This document shows positions 1 to 13,056 of a stretch of 64,000 nucleotides of DNA, piece by piece; positions within the stretch are counted from its first letter, which is position 1; each line of letters begins with the position of its first letter. Under the pieces are notes generated by a model, which was not told the DNA's origin, made no database searches, and saw only the letters and a list, made by a program, of their open reading frames with translations. Location of the stretch: assembly GCF_001632365.1 (NCBI RefSeq), contig NW_024468535.1, forward strand, positions 312,893 to 376,892, read 5' to 3'. Position numbers and translations under genes: made by a program. This DNA comes from Laetiporus sulphureus 93-53 (lineage: Eukaryota; Basidiomycota; Agaricomycetes; Polyporales; Laetiporaceae).

Positions 1-544
1 GTCCATAATGTGCCGGACCACGGATACATGCTGTCAAGAGTTTGACTCATCCGACATATCAGCTGCAGCGAATAGCGATATACGTCATACGTCTTGACGA
101 TGAGAGAAACTACAGCTATTCCATGAGCACTGAGTACTGAATTTGCATGACTCAATCCTCACCTACACCAGGGCATTAGTTTGCGAAGGAACCGAGCTGT
201 GATGCGCTCCGACCCGTCACGTTGTGTCACGTGTGCAATCACGTAGGTTATGTCACGCTAAGCTGGGTGAATGAATGGTTTCCCTCCCTCTACCCTCTCC
301 CATTGCCTCGTATCCTGAAAACTCTGTCGTATTCTGGAGCTATATATAAGCTTTAAAACGGGCAGTTGCTATTCACTCTTCGCGCGGATCCTCTTTCCAA
401 TCTGTGCTTGGATTGGAATCTGGCTTGAATCCAGTTGAACTTGAACTTGCGATCTACTCGGACGGCCATTGCTGCTTCCTAGAAGACAGGGACTCGATAT
501 CTCTTTCAAATATATGTGATCTTCGCTGTAGGGATTTACTCATC

Positions 545-3500
545 ATGCGCAACTTGTCGCTTTGGCGGTCAAATCATTCATCGCTCCGTCCGCCACTTGG
601 CTTCGATTCTCCTCCTCAAGACCATAGTATCAGCACGGTCGCTGTTGGTCCCGATCAAGATGCCATTTATATCGCGTCCGAGTCGAGAAGGGGAGCTGCA
701 AACGCTGACATAGAAATCTGGAGAGTAGGATCTATAGCCGTTGAGAACAGTCAGGTATGCTGAATGATAATGACTCAAACTCTATTACAATTATTTGCCA
801 GGCTACGGCACGTCTCGCCGTATTCTCACCGACCGCAATTGTGTCAAATCCCTGGTCTGGCACACCTACACAGGCGACTGACAGTGCACCTGAAGTCACA
901 AGCCTGCGATTGCTCCCAGACTCACGCACGCTTGTGCTGATCACTCACACTGGCGACATTGCAACGCTACAAGTGGACGACGTCGAGCCACAGGTTGGTA
1001 CATTGCATTGACTGGCCGTGGAAGCTCCGCGCCATCTCTGTCTGATCATTTGATATTGTGCAGTTTGATGTTGTCGGATCAGTTGATGCTGGGATACTGG
1101 CCGCAGAATGGGGGCCCGATGATTCGCTCTTGGTTTTAGTGACCGGTCAGTGACTGTATGCGTCGCCATGTAACGCGAATGTCTGAGCTTCATCCATATC
1201 CTGTTCTGTGCACAGGAGACGATAAGTTGATCTTGATGAGTGCGATGTTTGACTTGCTTTGCGAGGGACCGCTTCATCCACCCGAATTCGGAGAAGGTAC
1301 GCTGCCCTATTAGACTTCTGCGCATACCGCTGCATACAATATGCCGCAGATGCTCCTATTACGCTGGGTTGGGGCGCGAAGCATACCCAATTCCACGGTT
1401 CGTTGGGGAAAAGTGCAGCTCATGCCGGGCTTGACGTGTCCACCGTCGGAATGAGTCCGGATGACGACCATAAGCCACGTATTAGTTGGCGAGGAGACGG
1501 AGCATTCTTCGTGGTATCAACTGTGTTACCGCCCTTGGTGCGTACATTGTCAAACTACCTAGTCTTTAAATTCCTTCCTTTCCACTTGCGAACGTCTGAA
1601 CGTGGCTTTTCGCGATAGGGAGAAAACACGTGTCAGCGCCGCATCCTCCGCATTTACAGCCGCGAAGGGACCCTCTCTAGTACCGCTGAACCCATTGCAG
1701 GGTTAGAACATACGCTTTCATGGCGACCCTCGGGAAACCTCATGGTCGGCACGCAGCGCTTTGGTTCGGTCGACGGGCTAGCAAAAGGACGTGAAGGACG
1801 GCATGACGTGGTGTTTTTCGAGAGGAATGGCTTGAGACACGGCGAGTTCAGCTTGCGCGAGACGGAAGCGAGGCTGAACGGGCCATTTGACTCGGAGATT
1901 GGCTTGGTCGGGAGATGGGGTTACAGGGTCAAGGAGGTAGGGTGGAGCGCAGATTCAAACGTGCTGAGCGTGTGGATCGAAGGTGAAGAAGGCGATGTTG
2001 GTGCGTGGCTTCACTATCGTGTGGTGTTCCTATTGCCGTAAATCGGTCTCACACGTATGTTTACAGTGCAACTGTGGACAATTGGCAACTATCATTGGTG
2101 AGTATGCACTGTAGTCCCTTCACATTCCGCCCCAGTCCACCTAGTTTGGTTGACAATGGGGTAAGATAGGTATCTCAAGCAAGAGATTCCAGCCCCTTCC
2201 ACTTCATCTGGTGAACATGGACGGTTTACGTCCATCAGATGGCATCCTGAAGACCCCTTGAAGATCATCTTGACGACGTCTTGTACGTCTCTCGACAGGG
2301 ATTGTCGCGTTCAGACTGAATTAACTGATGCTCACCTCAGCAGAAGTCTTTCAGCGTACGTACGCATGGGAGATATATTCGTCAGCCGCAAGTCCCCCAA
2401 AAGACACTGGATCAGTCGCTGTTTCAGATGGAGGTGTGTGATTCCCTCTATAATCTGGTTCAGATGCTCAACTTGTGATGTCATCTGCAGCCAGCATCCT
2501 ACTAACAGCTTTCCGGAGTCAGAACGTCCCTCCTCCTATGTCGTCCTGCGCACTTACCTTGTCAACGCTGCCGGGACTATCTCTTTCGTCCGGCATGAGA
2601 CGCCTGCCAGCACCTATCCACGCCTCGTTCTCTCCTATGCGAGACCTACTCGCTATTCTCTGGGAGTCTGGTCACGTCGAGCTCGTGGACTTGCGCACTC
2701 GCATCGGGCCCGGCTGTGGCAAAGTCATGGATCCGACCCATCTATGGGGAGGTATCCTGGTCAATAAGGATATGGGAGCAGTTGCCAGGCCCTCTCGTCA
2801 GGTGTTCATTTGGCGTGCTCGGAACGAGGTCGCTCCGACAGAGGGTCAGGATGAAGTGGTTCATCTCGCTGTGCTGACATCGTACTTGAGTGAGGATGGA
2901 CCTGATGGTATCTATATGGCCACAGTCCAAGGTGGCACTGCTGTGGACAAGGTAGAGATTGCAATGCCGGATCGCAACGGCAGGTTAATCAATGCGGAAG
3001 AAGGGGTTGTATGGCAGTCACCAAGCGGCGACCTTTTCTACGGTACGTCAGATATACATTGATCTCTAAGTGAGGAGAGCCTGACGGTTGAGCCAGTTGA
3101 TCTTGAGGCACAGTCACCCTCGCCTGTGGCATCCTTCCCAGAGTTCTGTTTCACTGCAATGCAGGTTCTTGTCCCGGATATGGGAGCATTGAGCAAGGAC
3201 CAAGCTAGTAGCTCAGTGCTGTTCATCGGCCTGACTAATAATGGCAAGCTGAGCGTCGTCACGGAAGGAGGTACTGCACGCGGCTTGGCCTCGAATGCCA
3301 CGTCCTTCACCGTTGCCTCGGGCTTTTTGATATTCACCAGTACTGCCCATGTCGCGCAGTTTGCACCTCTTCGTGAACTCGTCCCGCTATGCCGTCCGTC
3401 GTCCGACGATTCGGGCGCTGCGTCGCTGCCAGAGTGGGAAAAGAGGAGAGTGGAACGAGGTTCGAGGATTGTCACTGCTGTGCCCAGCACGATGAGCTTA

Positions 3501-5890
3501 GTGCTCCAGATGCCTCGCGGGAACTTGGAGACGGTTAATCCACGGCCGCTTGTTATGGAGATCGTACGACAAGACATCGATCAGTGAGCAAACATCATGT
3601 GCGATGCGTCATTCGCCTGACTGGTTTTCCTCCAATAGGCATCGATACGGCAAGGCATTCCTAGCATGCCGCAAGCATCGGATTGACCTGAACGTTATCG
3701 TTGATCATAATCGCGATGCATTCAAAATCCACCTTGAGTCCTTTGTCGAACAGGTGGACGACGTCGACTATATAAACCTTTTTTTGACAAGCCTCGGGTC
3801 AGTGAATTCAGGTTGTTATGTGGTACTGGAGCCTCACGGAGTCTCAGTCAAGGTTCTTTGCCTACCGATCTGATTGGGGAATTGTGCGATGGCATTCGCG
3901 CTGTCCTGGAAAAGAGAGATATGAAGAAATACATCAGCTCTATTCTCACCGCTGACGTGGTCAAGAGACCGCCTGACCACGAAGCAGCGTTATCGCTTCT
4001 TCTGCGCTTGCGAGGTACGCGGAAGAGATGATGAGTTCGCGACAGTATCATTGCTCATCGATTTCTTGTATGCAGATAGCGAGCCGCAACTTGTGGAGGA
4101 TGCCGTCAAATATATCATCTTCCTTGTAGATGCTGATAGACTTTTTGACACTGCTCTCGGCATGTACGACTTCTCACTGGTGCTCATGATTGCACAGCAC
4201 GCGCAAAAGGTGAGTCGCCTTGTTGCTCTCGCTGTAAGCGCCGTCTCATGCATCACATAGGATCCTCGAGAGTATCTTCCTTTCCTTCGTGAGCTGCGTG
4301 CCCTCGATCATTTCTATCAGAGGTTCCGGATAGACGATCACCTGAAGCGGCACAGCAAGGCGTTGCGAAATCTCAGTCGAGCAGGTACGGATCGACGATC
4401 ATCCGTGTTTCTTGGTGTATAATTAATCAGGAAACAGGCTCGGAACGGTTTGACGAAGCAATGCAATATGTCGAGAAACACAAGCTATACGAAGATGCAT
4501 TAGCTATCTGGCGAGATACAGATCGGTACCAGGTATATCACTGCTTCATGATAGGAGTGAGCAGTAAGCTCACTCATCCTTTACAGGATGTTCTTAGTGT
4601 CTACGGCGAATGGCTCTTTGAACGCAGAGAGTTCAAAGAAGCGGCTTTCGGTATGGGACAATGTTCTCTTGTCCGAGATAGTGGCTGACACATTATTTCA
4701 GTATTCCGGCAATCCGGTCGGAATGAGAAGGCCATGATCGCCTATGAGAAGTCGCTCGATTGGCAAGACCTATTTGAGCTGGCATTGCAGGAGAAAATCT
4801 CAAAGGAAGGCATTTCTGAGCTGGCGTATCGCGTTGCAGAGGATCTGTCCTCAAAGAAACGATACTCTGATGCAGCACGAGTACTGCTGGACTACGCTCA
4901 TGACACAAAAGAGGCTATTAAGGCTCTCGTGGAGGGGAGCTACTTCTCCGATGCTCGTCGTATTGTGAGTTCAATGGTGGTTGTTGCTGTAAAGAAAGAT
5001 CTCATCAAATCCTCAGCTCGTACTGAGTTCTCGACCGGAACTCCTTGAAGAGATCATCTATCCGGGAATCCTTGATTGCAGGGCGCAGATCACTGAAGAT
5101 CTGAACGAGATGAAAGACCAGCTACGAAAACAGGTGCAACGTATACGCGAACTCCGTATTAAAAAGACAGAAGAGCCGGGTGCGTCCAGTAGACCACATT
5201 TTCGATCGTGCATGAGCTGATTGATTACCTCTCAGACGCATTCTATGGTGTCGAAGATATAGATCTGCACAATGTGGATGTCATGACGGACGTATCGATG
5301 GCGCCGACCGCGTTTACGCGATACACGCAAGCACCGAGTAGCGTTTCTCGCACGTCTTCGAAGTCAGTATCAGTCTTCCCGATATGTGTCAGAAATATTG
5401 AATTTGACAATTCCCTAGACGAAGCTCACGGTCGAAGAGGAAGCTCGAGCGAAAGGTTGGTTCAGGACGGAAAGGCACAGTGGACGAAGAGGAATATTTG
5501 CTCAAGTCCGTCACTAAACTTGTGGGGCGGTTCAACACCACGCAAGGTGCCCTTGACTCATGCGTGTTGTCCGTTGTGCCTGTACTAATAATCCATCCAT
5601 CGCCAGCTGACGCGGCGAACATCATCCCTCATCTATTGCAGTTCACAGAGGAACATCGGGCTGAGGGCCGGGCGTTGCAGGACGAGCTGAGCGAGTTTGA
5701 GTGCGCGCTTCGAGCTGCACTAGATGAGGTATGGACAAAGGCATCTGGCGCCGAGGGCGAGACCGAGGACAGCTGGGCAGCGCGGATGCAAGAGTACGAA
5801 AAGCAGAGGCACGTCGACCCGCTTGAAAAAGTTGCCAAACCGGAGGTGGGCAAGCAAGAATGGAAGTTGAGATTACCGGCGAGTAATTGA
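545..5890 (+). CDS. ELP1: Elongator complex protein 1 (IKI3/IKAP homologue)
   Basis: Largest scaffold subunit of Elongator, the cytoplasmic complex that modifies wobble uridines of tRNAs. The start is the ATG opening MRNLSLWR, matching the usual MRNL- beginning of Elp1; upstream in-frame sequence has no better ATG. The N-terminal two thirds (about 545-3590) reads as WD40-type propeller sequence, including the Elp1-typical segment ending LQMPRGNLETVNPR near 3510-3545. This is followed by the conserved helical part (YGKAFLACRKHRIDLNVIVD, 3648-3707) and TPR-like repeats to about 5050. The C-terminal dimerisation region runs to the stop at 5890, with ALRAALDEVW near 5706-5735. The gene is split by many short GT-AG introns, and I see no frame break between blocks. 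The protein should be about 1,300-1,450 residues, as expected for the family. It converges with the DUF1479 gene on the opposite strand, whose stop lies about 130 bp further on. Confidence 0.93.
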
Positions 5891-6021
5891 GCCATCGTTC
5901 TTCAGCCATCACAACCTGCGAGTAAGAATGTATCGATAGGTATCGCTACACGAGACACAGTGAAATGCATCGTCACGACTATTCTGCTCTTCACACGATC
6001 CCGATGCCACAGATCTGGCCT

Positions 6022-8000
6022 TCATTTCGCGGCGTCCGCGTCGGCCGCAAGAATTTCGTTCGCGCGCTCTATCAGTGCCGTCTCGCTCGCGTCTGCATCT
6101 GTGGGTACTTCGAATGGGGCGAAGCCAAGCACTCGGCGGGCATCCAGACCCATGGAGCGGACGTCCCCCGTCCCCGCGCGCCCGACAAAGCGCGACTCGC
6201 CTTCGCCGATGGGGAAATCCCTATGGGTATGAATGAACCAGCTTGAGTAAGAGATGAAAGAGGGTTTAATGAAGCGAGGTCCGACTCACGGGGCGGGAAG
6301 GCCAGCGAGGAAAGTCTCACGTTGAGTGCGGAGGTATCTGGCGCTGTGAAACCGTTGCGCTCAACTAATCTACCCAACGATCCTGATGAGGAAGGCGGAA
6401 GACTCACTTGTACTCTGTGAGAGGTGTGGCAGGTATGTATATCACGGAAGAATCCTCCCTGCCGTTGTGCTCGTTCTCAACTGCGTGAACAAGGTCGCAG
6501 TGCCCTGGTAAAATGCATCAGCAGTCCTCCCGATTCGCGTGCCCGGCGAACGCACAGTAGACTTGATCTCCGGGTTCAACCTTTGGGATGCTCACGATCG
6601 TCTTCGCAAGCTTCAGATGTGGGTGCGTCACGCCGCTCAGATACTGCGTTCTTCCCGGGCGGCTGCCAGGGAACGCGCTGCTCGTTAGGTCGAGCTCCCA
6701 TTCATCCGCCGAGGAAGTGGCTGGGCGGAAGAACGGCCGGAGCATGATGTACGCGGTCGCCAGCGAGAGCAACGGAAGCACCCGCAACGTGCCCTCGTTC
6801 TGCGATGCGGTCGAGAGCGCCGTCCAGCCCTGCCAGGGACGGAAGACGGTGCATTGATTCCTGCGCGGGCATGTCAGACACAAGCGACGGGACTGTGCCG
6901 AGGTTGTAGGCAGGCACTCACGCAGCGTTGTACAGGTCCTGTCGCGCACCCAGCCGTGGGCTCGCGTCAAACGGATCGTGCGTGCGCCATCCTTCGCCGT
7001 CTGCGTCTGCGAGTATCGCGCGAAAACACGCGCGGAAGCCCGGGTCTTCCCAGCGCTCGATCCCGCCCCCGTCGATGTGCGGGCCGAGCGTGAACACGGA
7101 CGGGCCTGGCGGTCGCATACGCAGACGGTCGAAGTACGAGATTGGCGTGCGAAGGCTGACGGTATGTGCGAGCGAGGGGATGGGAGGCGGAGAAGCGTGC
7201 CAGAGGGAAAGGAGCGCTTTCTGCGTGCCGAGCAGCGCGGGATGCGTCCGTGCGCGGACTTGTGCGAGCGAGTTGTACAGCTCGTAAAAGACTATCTTTT
7301 CGGGGGGAGTACCTGTGTGCCATAATCGCGCAATTTTCGTGACTGCACGTGCGGATCGGCTTGTCCAAGGGCCTACCTGTGACGTGCTCCTTGTTCCTCG
7401 CGATGTAATCTGTGATAGACTCCTTCCACACTAATGCCTCCTAGATTCCGAAGCTGTCAGAAATTACATGGCAGTGAATGCCGCGCGGCCTGAAACGCAC
7501 ATCGCAAGGAACTCCGCCCTTGACAATTACCACGCCGCGGTGCTTGATGTCCTTGATTTGCTCATCGGACAGGCCACGTACAATGTCCGAGTAGGCGACC
7601 TGTGGGATGACCTGCCGCGCGAAGCGCTGTGAATCAACCCCAGAAACAGACTGCTCTGGAATATACCAACATCTGCTCCTTTCTGCTCGATCTCCGCAAC
7701 GGCGCCCTCGAGCTCCTTCAACACACTGCGCCATGTCTTCTCCATTGCTGCCGGATTCGTACAGATGTCTCTTTTCAACGCAGCAAAACGCGGCGGCAGC
7801 TCCTCGGGCTCATCCATAGGCTTATCGGATATGTCCTTGACTGTCCCTTCTTTCTTGGGGATTCGTAGCATATCCCCTGAGCCATTCGAAGGTTGGTGAG
7901 GTAGGGATGCGGAATTTGAGGCCATGACGGCAGTCGCATAGAGGCAGTGAGAAAGACGGGGCGACTTTGATGGGAGAGTCAGCACAAATTTCAAGTTCAT
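6022..8000 (-). CDS. DUF1479 family (YbiU-like) iron/2-oxoglutarate-type dioxygenase, complete copy
   Basis: Predicted non-heme iron oxygenase of the DUF1479 family; substrate unknown. Reading leftwards from 8000: a short N-terminus, then [12 protein letters not shown] and [13 protein letters not shown], both typical of the family. An exon with [20 protein letters not shown] (about 7600-7545) and [10 protein letters not shown] follows. A long exon holds [13 protein letters not shown] (near 7065-7030; the H-x-D iron ligands), and another holds [15 protein letters not shown]. Across a short intron the chain reads [15 protein letters not shown] (about 6565-6490), giving the distal iron histidine. 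The C-terminus ends [10 protein letters not shown] at 6022. At least six short GT-AG introns join cleanly, so the gene looks intact. The start may be 8000 or the internal ATG at 7925; the longer form could carry an organelle-targeting extension. Only this copy is complete; two 3'-end relics lie in the downstream tandem units. Confidence 0.85.
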
Positions 8001-8183
8001 AATCTCAGCACTCGGTACCGCTGTGTGCGACTATCGTCAGATGATAGTTTTCGACTAGGCTACCCATCATCCACGAGACTGACGGCCGTACGGCATCATC
8101 GCAGGCAGTCGATATAGCGCGGTGCGGCCCATACAAATGATGTTCTGCGGTGTCCACATGGCGCAGAAATATGGCAGGTCTCT

Positions 8184-8409
8184 AGCATCAGGAAAAATCA
8201 AATCCGGCTTAGGACACTTTTATCCGCTTGCGGTCACCAAAAAGGACAGTAAGCTCGAGAAAGCCTCAGGACCTTCTTGTTTTGAACCTTTTTTCTGGTT
8301 TGGAAGCTTCTTATCGTGAACTTATCCGCTTGCACAGGCCAATACCAGCAAGAACAAGTCAAAAAGAACGTTCTCGAGCCACAAGTCGATTTGAGTTTTC
8401 CTGATGCTA
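8184..8409. mobile_element. Short TIR element (MITE-like), unit 1 copy, inverted orientation
   Basis: About 226 bp bounded by terminal inverted repeats. The left end reads TAGCATCAGGAAAAATCAAA and the right end is its reverse complement with one mismatch over 22 bp. The outer TA on both sides would fit a TA target-site duplication. There is no coding capacity. The flanks match those of the unit 3 copy, but the body lies in the opposite orientation: the CCGCTTGCGGTCACC motif here appears as GGTGACGGCAAGCGG in unit 3. Confidence 0.75.
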
Positions 8410-11340
8410 TCTTCCAGAGCCTTCGAAGACTTTCACGCGACGCGGCGGATCCGAGGATTCGCCGCGCCATAGACGCGTTCGCAGCATGAGTTAACGTTGA
8501 TGTTGCGACCTCCTGAAACTTGGCAATGTCGGACTATGATACAGATGTTCTTCAGGACATGAAGGTTGCAGGCATGTAAATCAGGCTATATAATCGAGGT
8601 CATGATCATGAGTCTAACTTGATTATCAAAATCAAAACAGAGCCCAATGTGACATGTCCATGGGCATCACAAGGAGAATAGGCGCGGACCTTTGAACAAA
8701 GCTTTGGAAGTCTGCGGCACTGGTTTTGACGCGTTGATCAGATGTATGGACATTGGGGTCTGGTGCCAAAGATCGTGGATTGCGCCCTCTCGTAGGATAA
8801 CGTACCGCCGTCGTTCCGGAAAGCTCTTTGGACTATGCGCCGCGTAACACGGGTTCAAATGCATCTCCTGGTCATGACAGATCGTACCTGACTGATAAGG
8901 GTGATATTGTTCATTCTTCTAGCCTCCAGAGATCTCCCCTGCAGGGACAGTACTAGCCTCTTGTGGGTCTTGTCCAGAAGCGTGCTGTGGTCGACAAGGA
9001 ATGCCATGACTCCTGATGTTTCTGACAGCTCTCCTGGACCGAGCGCGTAATGAAGAAGGGAAGCTACCAGGTCTCTTCCTAGTAGAGATCAGCTGCGGCA
9101 TGGGAGGCTTCACGTGCGGACCGCGGACGCGACGAAGGGCACCAGAGATGCAAGCGAGGACGAAGGGGGGTAAACAGGATGGCGGGTCATGGATTCGGCC
9201 ACATTTCGGACTTGTGCCTCCTCGGACCTCAGTATGCTTGTTTGGAACATGTTGGCTCGACATCCACCGTGAAAAAAGGCTGGGCGTCATCCACAGTTAC
9301 CCCCTCAGGCAGGCGCTCCAGAAATAGCGCGGAGAGTGAAAAAAAAGTGATCGGATATCACAGCGAAAAGAGGAAGCGAAAGTCGCGGAGATGGAGGAGA
9401 TTCAATCGAGCCGGAATCCAGAAAAATAGAAGCTTGTTTACAATAAATCGCCAGTCGGTCTTGAACTTGCAATCTCGCGGTCCAGAGCACGGCAGATTGT
9501 CACGGACAAACGAAAAGGTACCTCGGGTAACGATGCAATTGGAAACCTCCATTTGAATATGTCGCTTTCTCCCTTTTATCGGGCCCACCGTACAATAAGG
9601 GTCATCATACTCGGCCTCAGCTTCGAGTCAGCTGTCACGATGCATATTCAAGACACCGTTGGTCACCGTGAAGAACACTTCGCAGGAGGCTTGCCGACGA
9701 AAACACGGTCGAGAGTACCTTTCTTCCGAGCAGAGGCACGTCGTGGGCATTTGTCGCAGAGAACATCTAAATTGACTAGTACAGCAAAAGCGTATACGGG
9801 TAGATGCAATAGGTCCCCGACAATGGGCATTTATATGCACACTAAGAAGCTCGTCGCACACCATTGTGGGCACCACCAGGTGTGCCTTTCGGATGTTCTC
9901 ATGTGAGGCGTTAGTATTCTGCCTTGATGCTGGACATGAGTTGAGGACATACGGGCATGAATTGGGGTACAAGGTCATGCGGTCTCTGAAAGGGCTACCA
10001 TGCACCTGCCAGCTCGCGGATATGAACAAAATGAGAACAGCTTCCAATCATTCATGTCTTCAGCATCCATCGACGACCGCATGGAGACAGAACGAGCATT
10101 TTGGAATTTTCAGAGTCATATTTTTGTCAATCTATGGAGTCTGGCGTATCTTCTCTTCTGACGGACAAGAAGCAAGCTTCGGGGTCGAGAACTTGCTTCC
10201 TAGTAAGTGATCGTGCTTGGGAGAGGGAGTCGGTCTTTGAGCCTGGCCGTGATCATGGGCTCGTAGGTTCCAAGAGCTGTCATCGGTCTTGTCTACAGGA
10301 TAGAACAGAATTATGCAAACCGGACCAAGACTAGCGCCAGCAACCTGCAATTTGATAAATGATATGATAGGCGCCGACAGTTTGCAAATCACTCTTTCTG
10401 CACTCAAAAAAATGATGATGAATAGGACACAGTGAATCACTCTATAATGAGTAAGGCGGTCCATGACCACCACGTCGGTTTTCGTCGAAAAGTCCCTTTG
10501 CTAATTTTTTGCAGGCCGTGGACCTTGAAGAGCTGTTGAGCGATGCCATGTCGTGTCAACAATGATTTGCTTGACAGAAACATCACGGCTTAGCTTCCTG
10601 GCGCCTATCCCATGCCATTCGCTTCCGATGAGTTCCTCGGGGTCGGCAGACCTGCGATGGCATGGTGTCCAACGTGCGTGAACTCGAAAGATTCCGAGTG
10701 GTCGGCTAATCTGATTGGCGCTATCATCAGCGCTCGCGCTTTTCACGGTGAACTCACGGTGACGGCATGCAGGGTCGTGGTACTCCAGCACTAACAGGCA
10801 GCGTTTGATAGTACAATGGAATGACCAAAAGCCGTTCACAGAAAATTCGAGGGACATGGTTACGGCAGAATAATGGTTGCAGCAATTTTGGGACCGTACC
10901 AGCTGCCTGATTTCGATGGGCTCGCTTCTTTTCCATTGCATGATGCACTAATAGGTGTCGAACTCATCCTTATCGTGCAGGGTTAGTGGCTTACACCCTC
11001 AACCTACGACATGCTCACTTTTCGAGCAAGATAGCAGCACAAAGGAGGAAGACGAAGTATGGACGTCGCCAAACGAGACGCGAGTGCGGGAGAAGTCTCG
11101 ACATTCATTCATATCCATCTTTCCATGCCCTTTTTGAGTCAAGGCCGATGATCGCATTGTAGGGAAGAGCACCGTGCCTGGAATGAAACACGTCGAGCGG
11201 AGCTTTCATCGGGTTCCAAGCGGCACGTGGGCGAAATATGGCCAGGACATGCACCATCCGAGTCGAGCGATCACAAAGTCGCAATGCTCCATCGTGAACA
11301 ATGGGTTTCAGGGGGCTAATGCAGGCCAAAGACCCGAAAA
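8410..11340. other. Non-coding stretch of tandem unit 1
   Basis: No convincing gene. The sequence aligns by eye with about 13550-16780 in unit 2 and 19740-22830 in unit 3, with many small insertions and deletions. Short open frames here do not recur intact in the other two units, so I treat it as duplicated intergenic DNA. Confidence 0.6.
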
Positions 11341-11343
11341 TCA

Positions 11344-11349
11344 TATAAA
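11344..11349 (+). promoter_or_regulatory. TATA box of secreted protein copy 1
   Basis: TATAAA 140 bp before the ATG, followed by a conserved leader. The same box lies 144-145 bp before the ATG in units 2 and 3. A possible 5'-UTR intron (donor GTCAGT at 11410, branch-like CTGAT, acceptor at 11463) would shorten the spliced leader. Confidence 0.55.
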
Positions 11350-11483
11350 GGCTCGACTTGCGATAACCTCCCTCCAGTCCCCAATCGACAAGTATCTCAT
11401 CACTCACAAGTCAGTCCAGCTATCGTCTCTCATTCTGCGACATCTAGCTCACTGATCATTCAGACAGCAAGAATTTGAACGCC

Positions 11484-11753
11484 ATGACTACGTTTTCGGC
11501 ATTCGTACGCACCGCGCTCGTGCTCGTGCTCGTAGCACAGAACGCGCTCGCCTACGAGTGCTACTGCATCTACCCCGATGGAGGATCTGCTAATAGTGTT
11601 TCCGAGAGTTGCTGCGCCAGGACCGGTGGCATATGGGAAGGACCCGTCTACTGCGATGTCGGAAGTGACTACACTTCGTTCAGCGCTTGCTGCGTCGACC
11701 CGAGCGAGAACCGCCAGAACTACCATGACTCTTGCTACAATCTCCCGCTCTAG
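11484..11753 (+). CDS. Small secreted 8-cysteine protein, copy 1
   Basis: An 89-residue precursor. The ATG at 11484 opens MTTFSAFVRTALVLVLVAQN, a basic-then-hydrophobic signal peptide with a likely cut after ALA, just before YECYC. The mature part of about 66 residues has eight cysteines spaced C-x1-C-x14-CC-x12-C-x11-CC-x13-C, and closes with NYHDSCYNLPL. I recognise no known family; it is not a hydrophobin (no fungal hydrophobin CC spacing) and not a cerato-platanin. It is the most diverged of the three tandem paralogues: it ends in NLPL, and positions basic in the others are changed (for example ECYC for RCYC). The stop codon is followed directly by GTAACG, a possible 3'-UTR intron donor that is also present in the other copies. 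It is probably exported; function (effector, antimicrobial or cell-surface) is unknown. Confidence 0.85.
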   Translation: MTTFSAFVRTALVLVLVAQNALAYECYCIYPDGGSANSVSESCCARTGGIWEGPVYCDVGSDYTSFSACCVDPSENRQNYHDSCYNLPL

Positions 11754-12574
11754 GTAACGTTGCGCATGACTTGGCGTTCTGTATGTTGACTCACACACTG
11801 TTAGGCTGTAGAGAAAGTTAGATAGTCTCGGCAGGGTGCTAGGGATGAAAGCCAGAGCATGGATGAACCGATTATGGAGGGTGTTTCAGTCGGATATGGG
11901 CCGTTGTTTCGCGTTCAGAAATTGAAATATGTCGTCTGAACTCTTCACTTGAGTAACAAAGTCTTCTCAATGTTACAACAGCTTCGAAAGGTGCGACCGT
12001 TCCATATTTCTCCCAGGAAGGGACTTGTCGTCGGATTATCTGTAATGCAAACATGACAGTCGAACAACTAGCACAGCACCAGCAGCTCTTCGTAGTATTC
12101 GTTGTGTATCTCCTTCCGATGAAAGGTATGTGAAGTGTGTGTCGCAATGTCAGTGATTGATTCACCTGCTGCTTTATCGCAATTGCTGCAACAGCCAGAG
12201 TGAGTGTATAGCCCTGCAGCCGTCGCAACGTCAACATATAAGCGACACAAAGCAGGGCGCTATGCACGCCATAATTTCGGTGTGTCCAGGAGATGTCCGT
12301 GGTCACATCGGTTACCAAGGAACCGAATCGCAATCACATATGACCAAGGTATAAGTCAGATGCCGACTAGAATATGTAACAAAAGGCGACTGTTACCAGC
12401 ATCAGAATAGATATCAAGTTGATTTGCACAACGTCAAAGTTTCCTCTCGTGAGTAATTGTCGTTGTAGAAACTGAGCATAGCTTGCTGATCAAATCAATC
12501 CACATAAAACCGCAGGTATAATGAGCACGGACAGTGTCAAATGATGTCGCAGCTGACTTCTCTGTGAAACACGC

Positions 12575-13056
12575 CGAATCATGCCATGGGATAGGCCATG
12601 CCGTACCTGAGAGGGAATGCATGCGGCGGCACGGGGTAACATAGACTGGGCTGCGCGCTCGGAACATCTTGGATACCTATCGGCACATAGACAAAACTCA
12701 GTTTAGATGCTCTTAGCCGTTCATAGATAAGTGTCATGCATACCGGTGCTTAGTGCCACCCGAGGCGCCTCTCGTTAAGCGATAGACGGTCAGGACTTGT
12801 CCAGCGCGGAGAGAGATCCAGCAGCGACCTTCATGATTTGCTTAGTGAGTTAGGGCGGGAAATAGGCTGGGACAGAATTAAATTCACATGATGAGACAAT
12901 AAATGCTCATTCTAGGTATCTACGCTTGTCAATAGATGCTCACCGCAGGATCGTGTGGCGAGTGAATCCCAAGTTGCCGGATGAGTCGTGAAACAGCAAT
13001 CGACGCGCATCAAACCATCTCCGAACCCGATCTCCAATACGGTCCGACGGCACGGA
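12575..13056 (-). pseudogene. Relic of saccharopine-dehydrogenase-like gene, unit 1
   Basis: Nucleotide similarity to inner and 5' parts of the intact gene at 24137-25876. The stretch around 12590-12660 (GCACGGGGTAACATAGACTG) matches 24945-24963, and 12780-13053 matches about 25160-25560. The 3' exons are deleted. The 5' end, including the dinucleotide-binding exon, is cut off at the duplication junction. Frames are broken and no product is expected. Confidence 0.75.

Noticed and set aside
404..544. Open frame extending ELP1 upstream of 545
   Set aside because: No ATG opens it; the family start MRNL coincides with the ATG at 545, so the upstream part is taken as leader.
9440..9500. tRNA or snoRNA-like repeat CCAGTCGGTCTTGAACTTG present in all tandem units
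   Set aside because: Its repetition is explained by the segmental triplication, and no cloverleaf or C/D box pair is seen.
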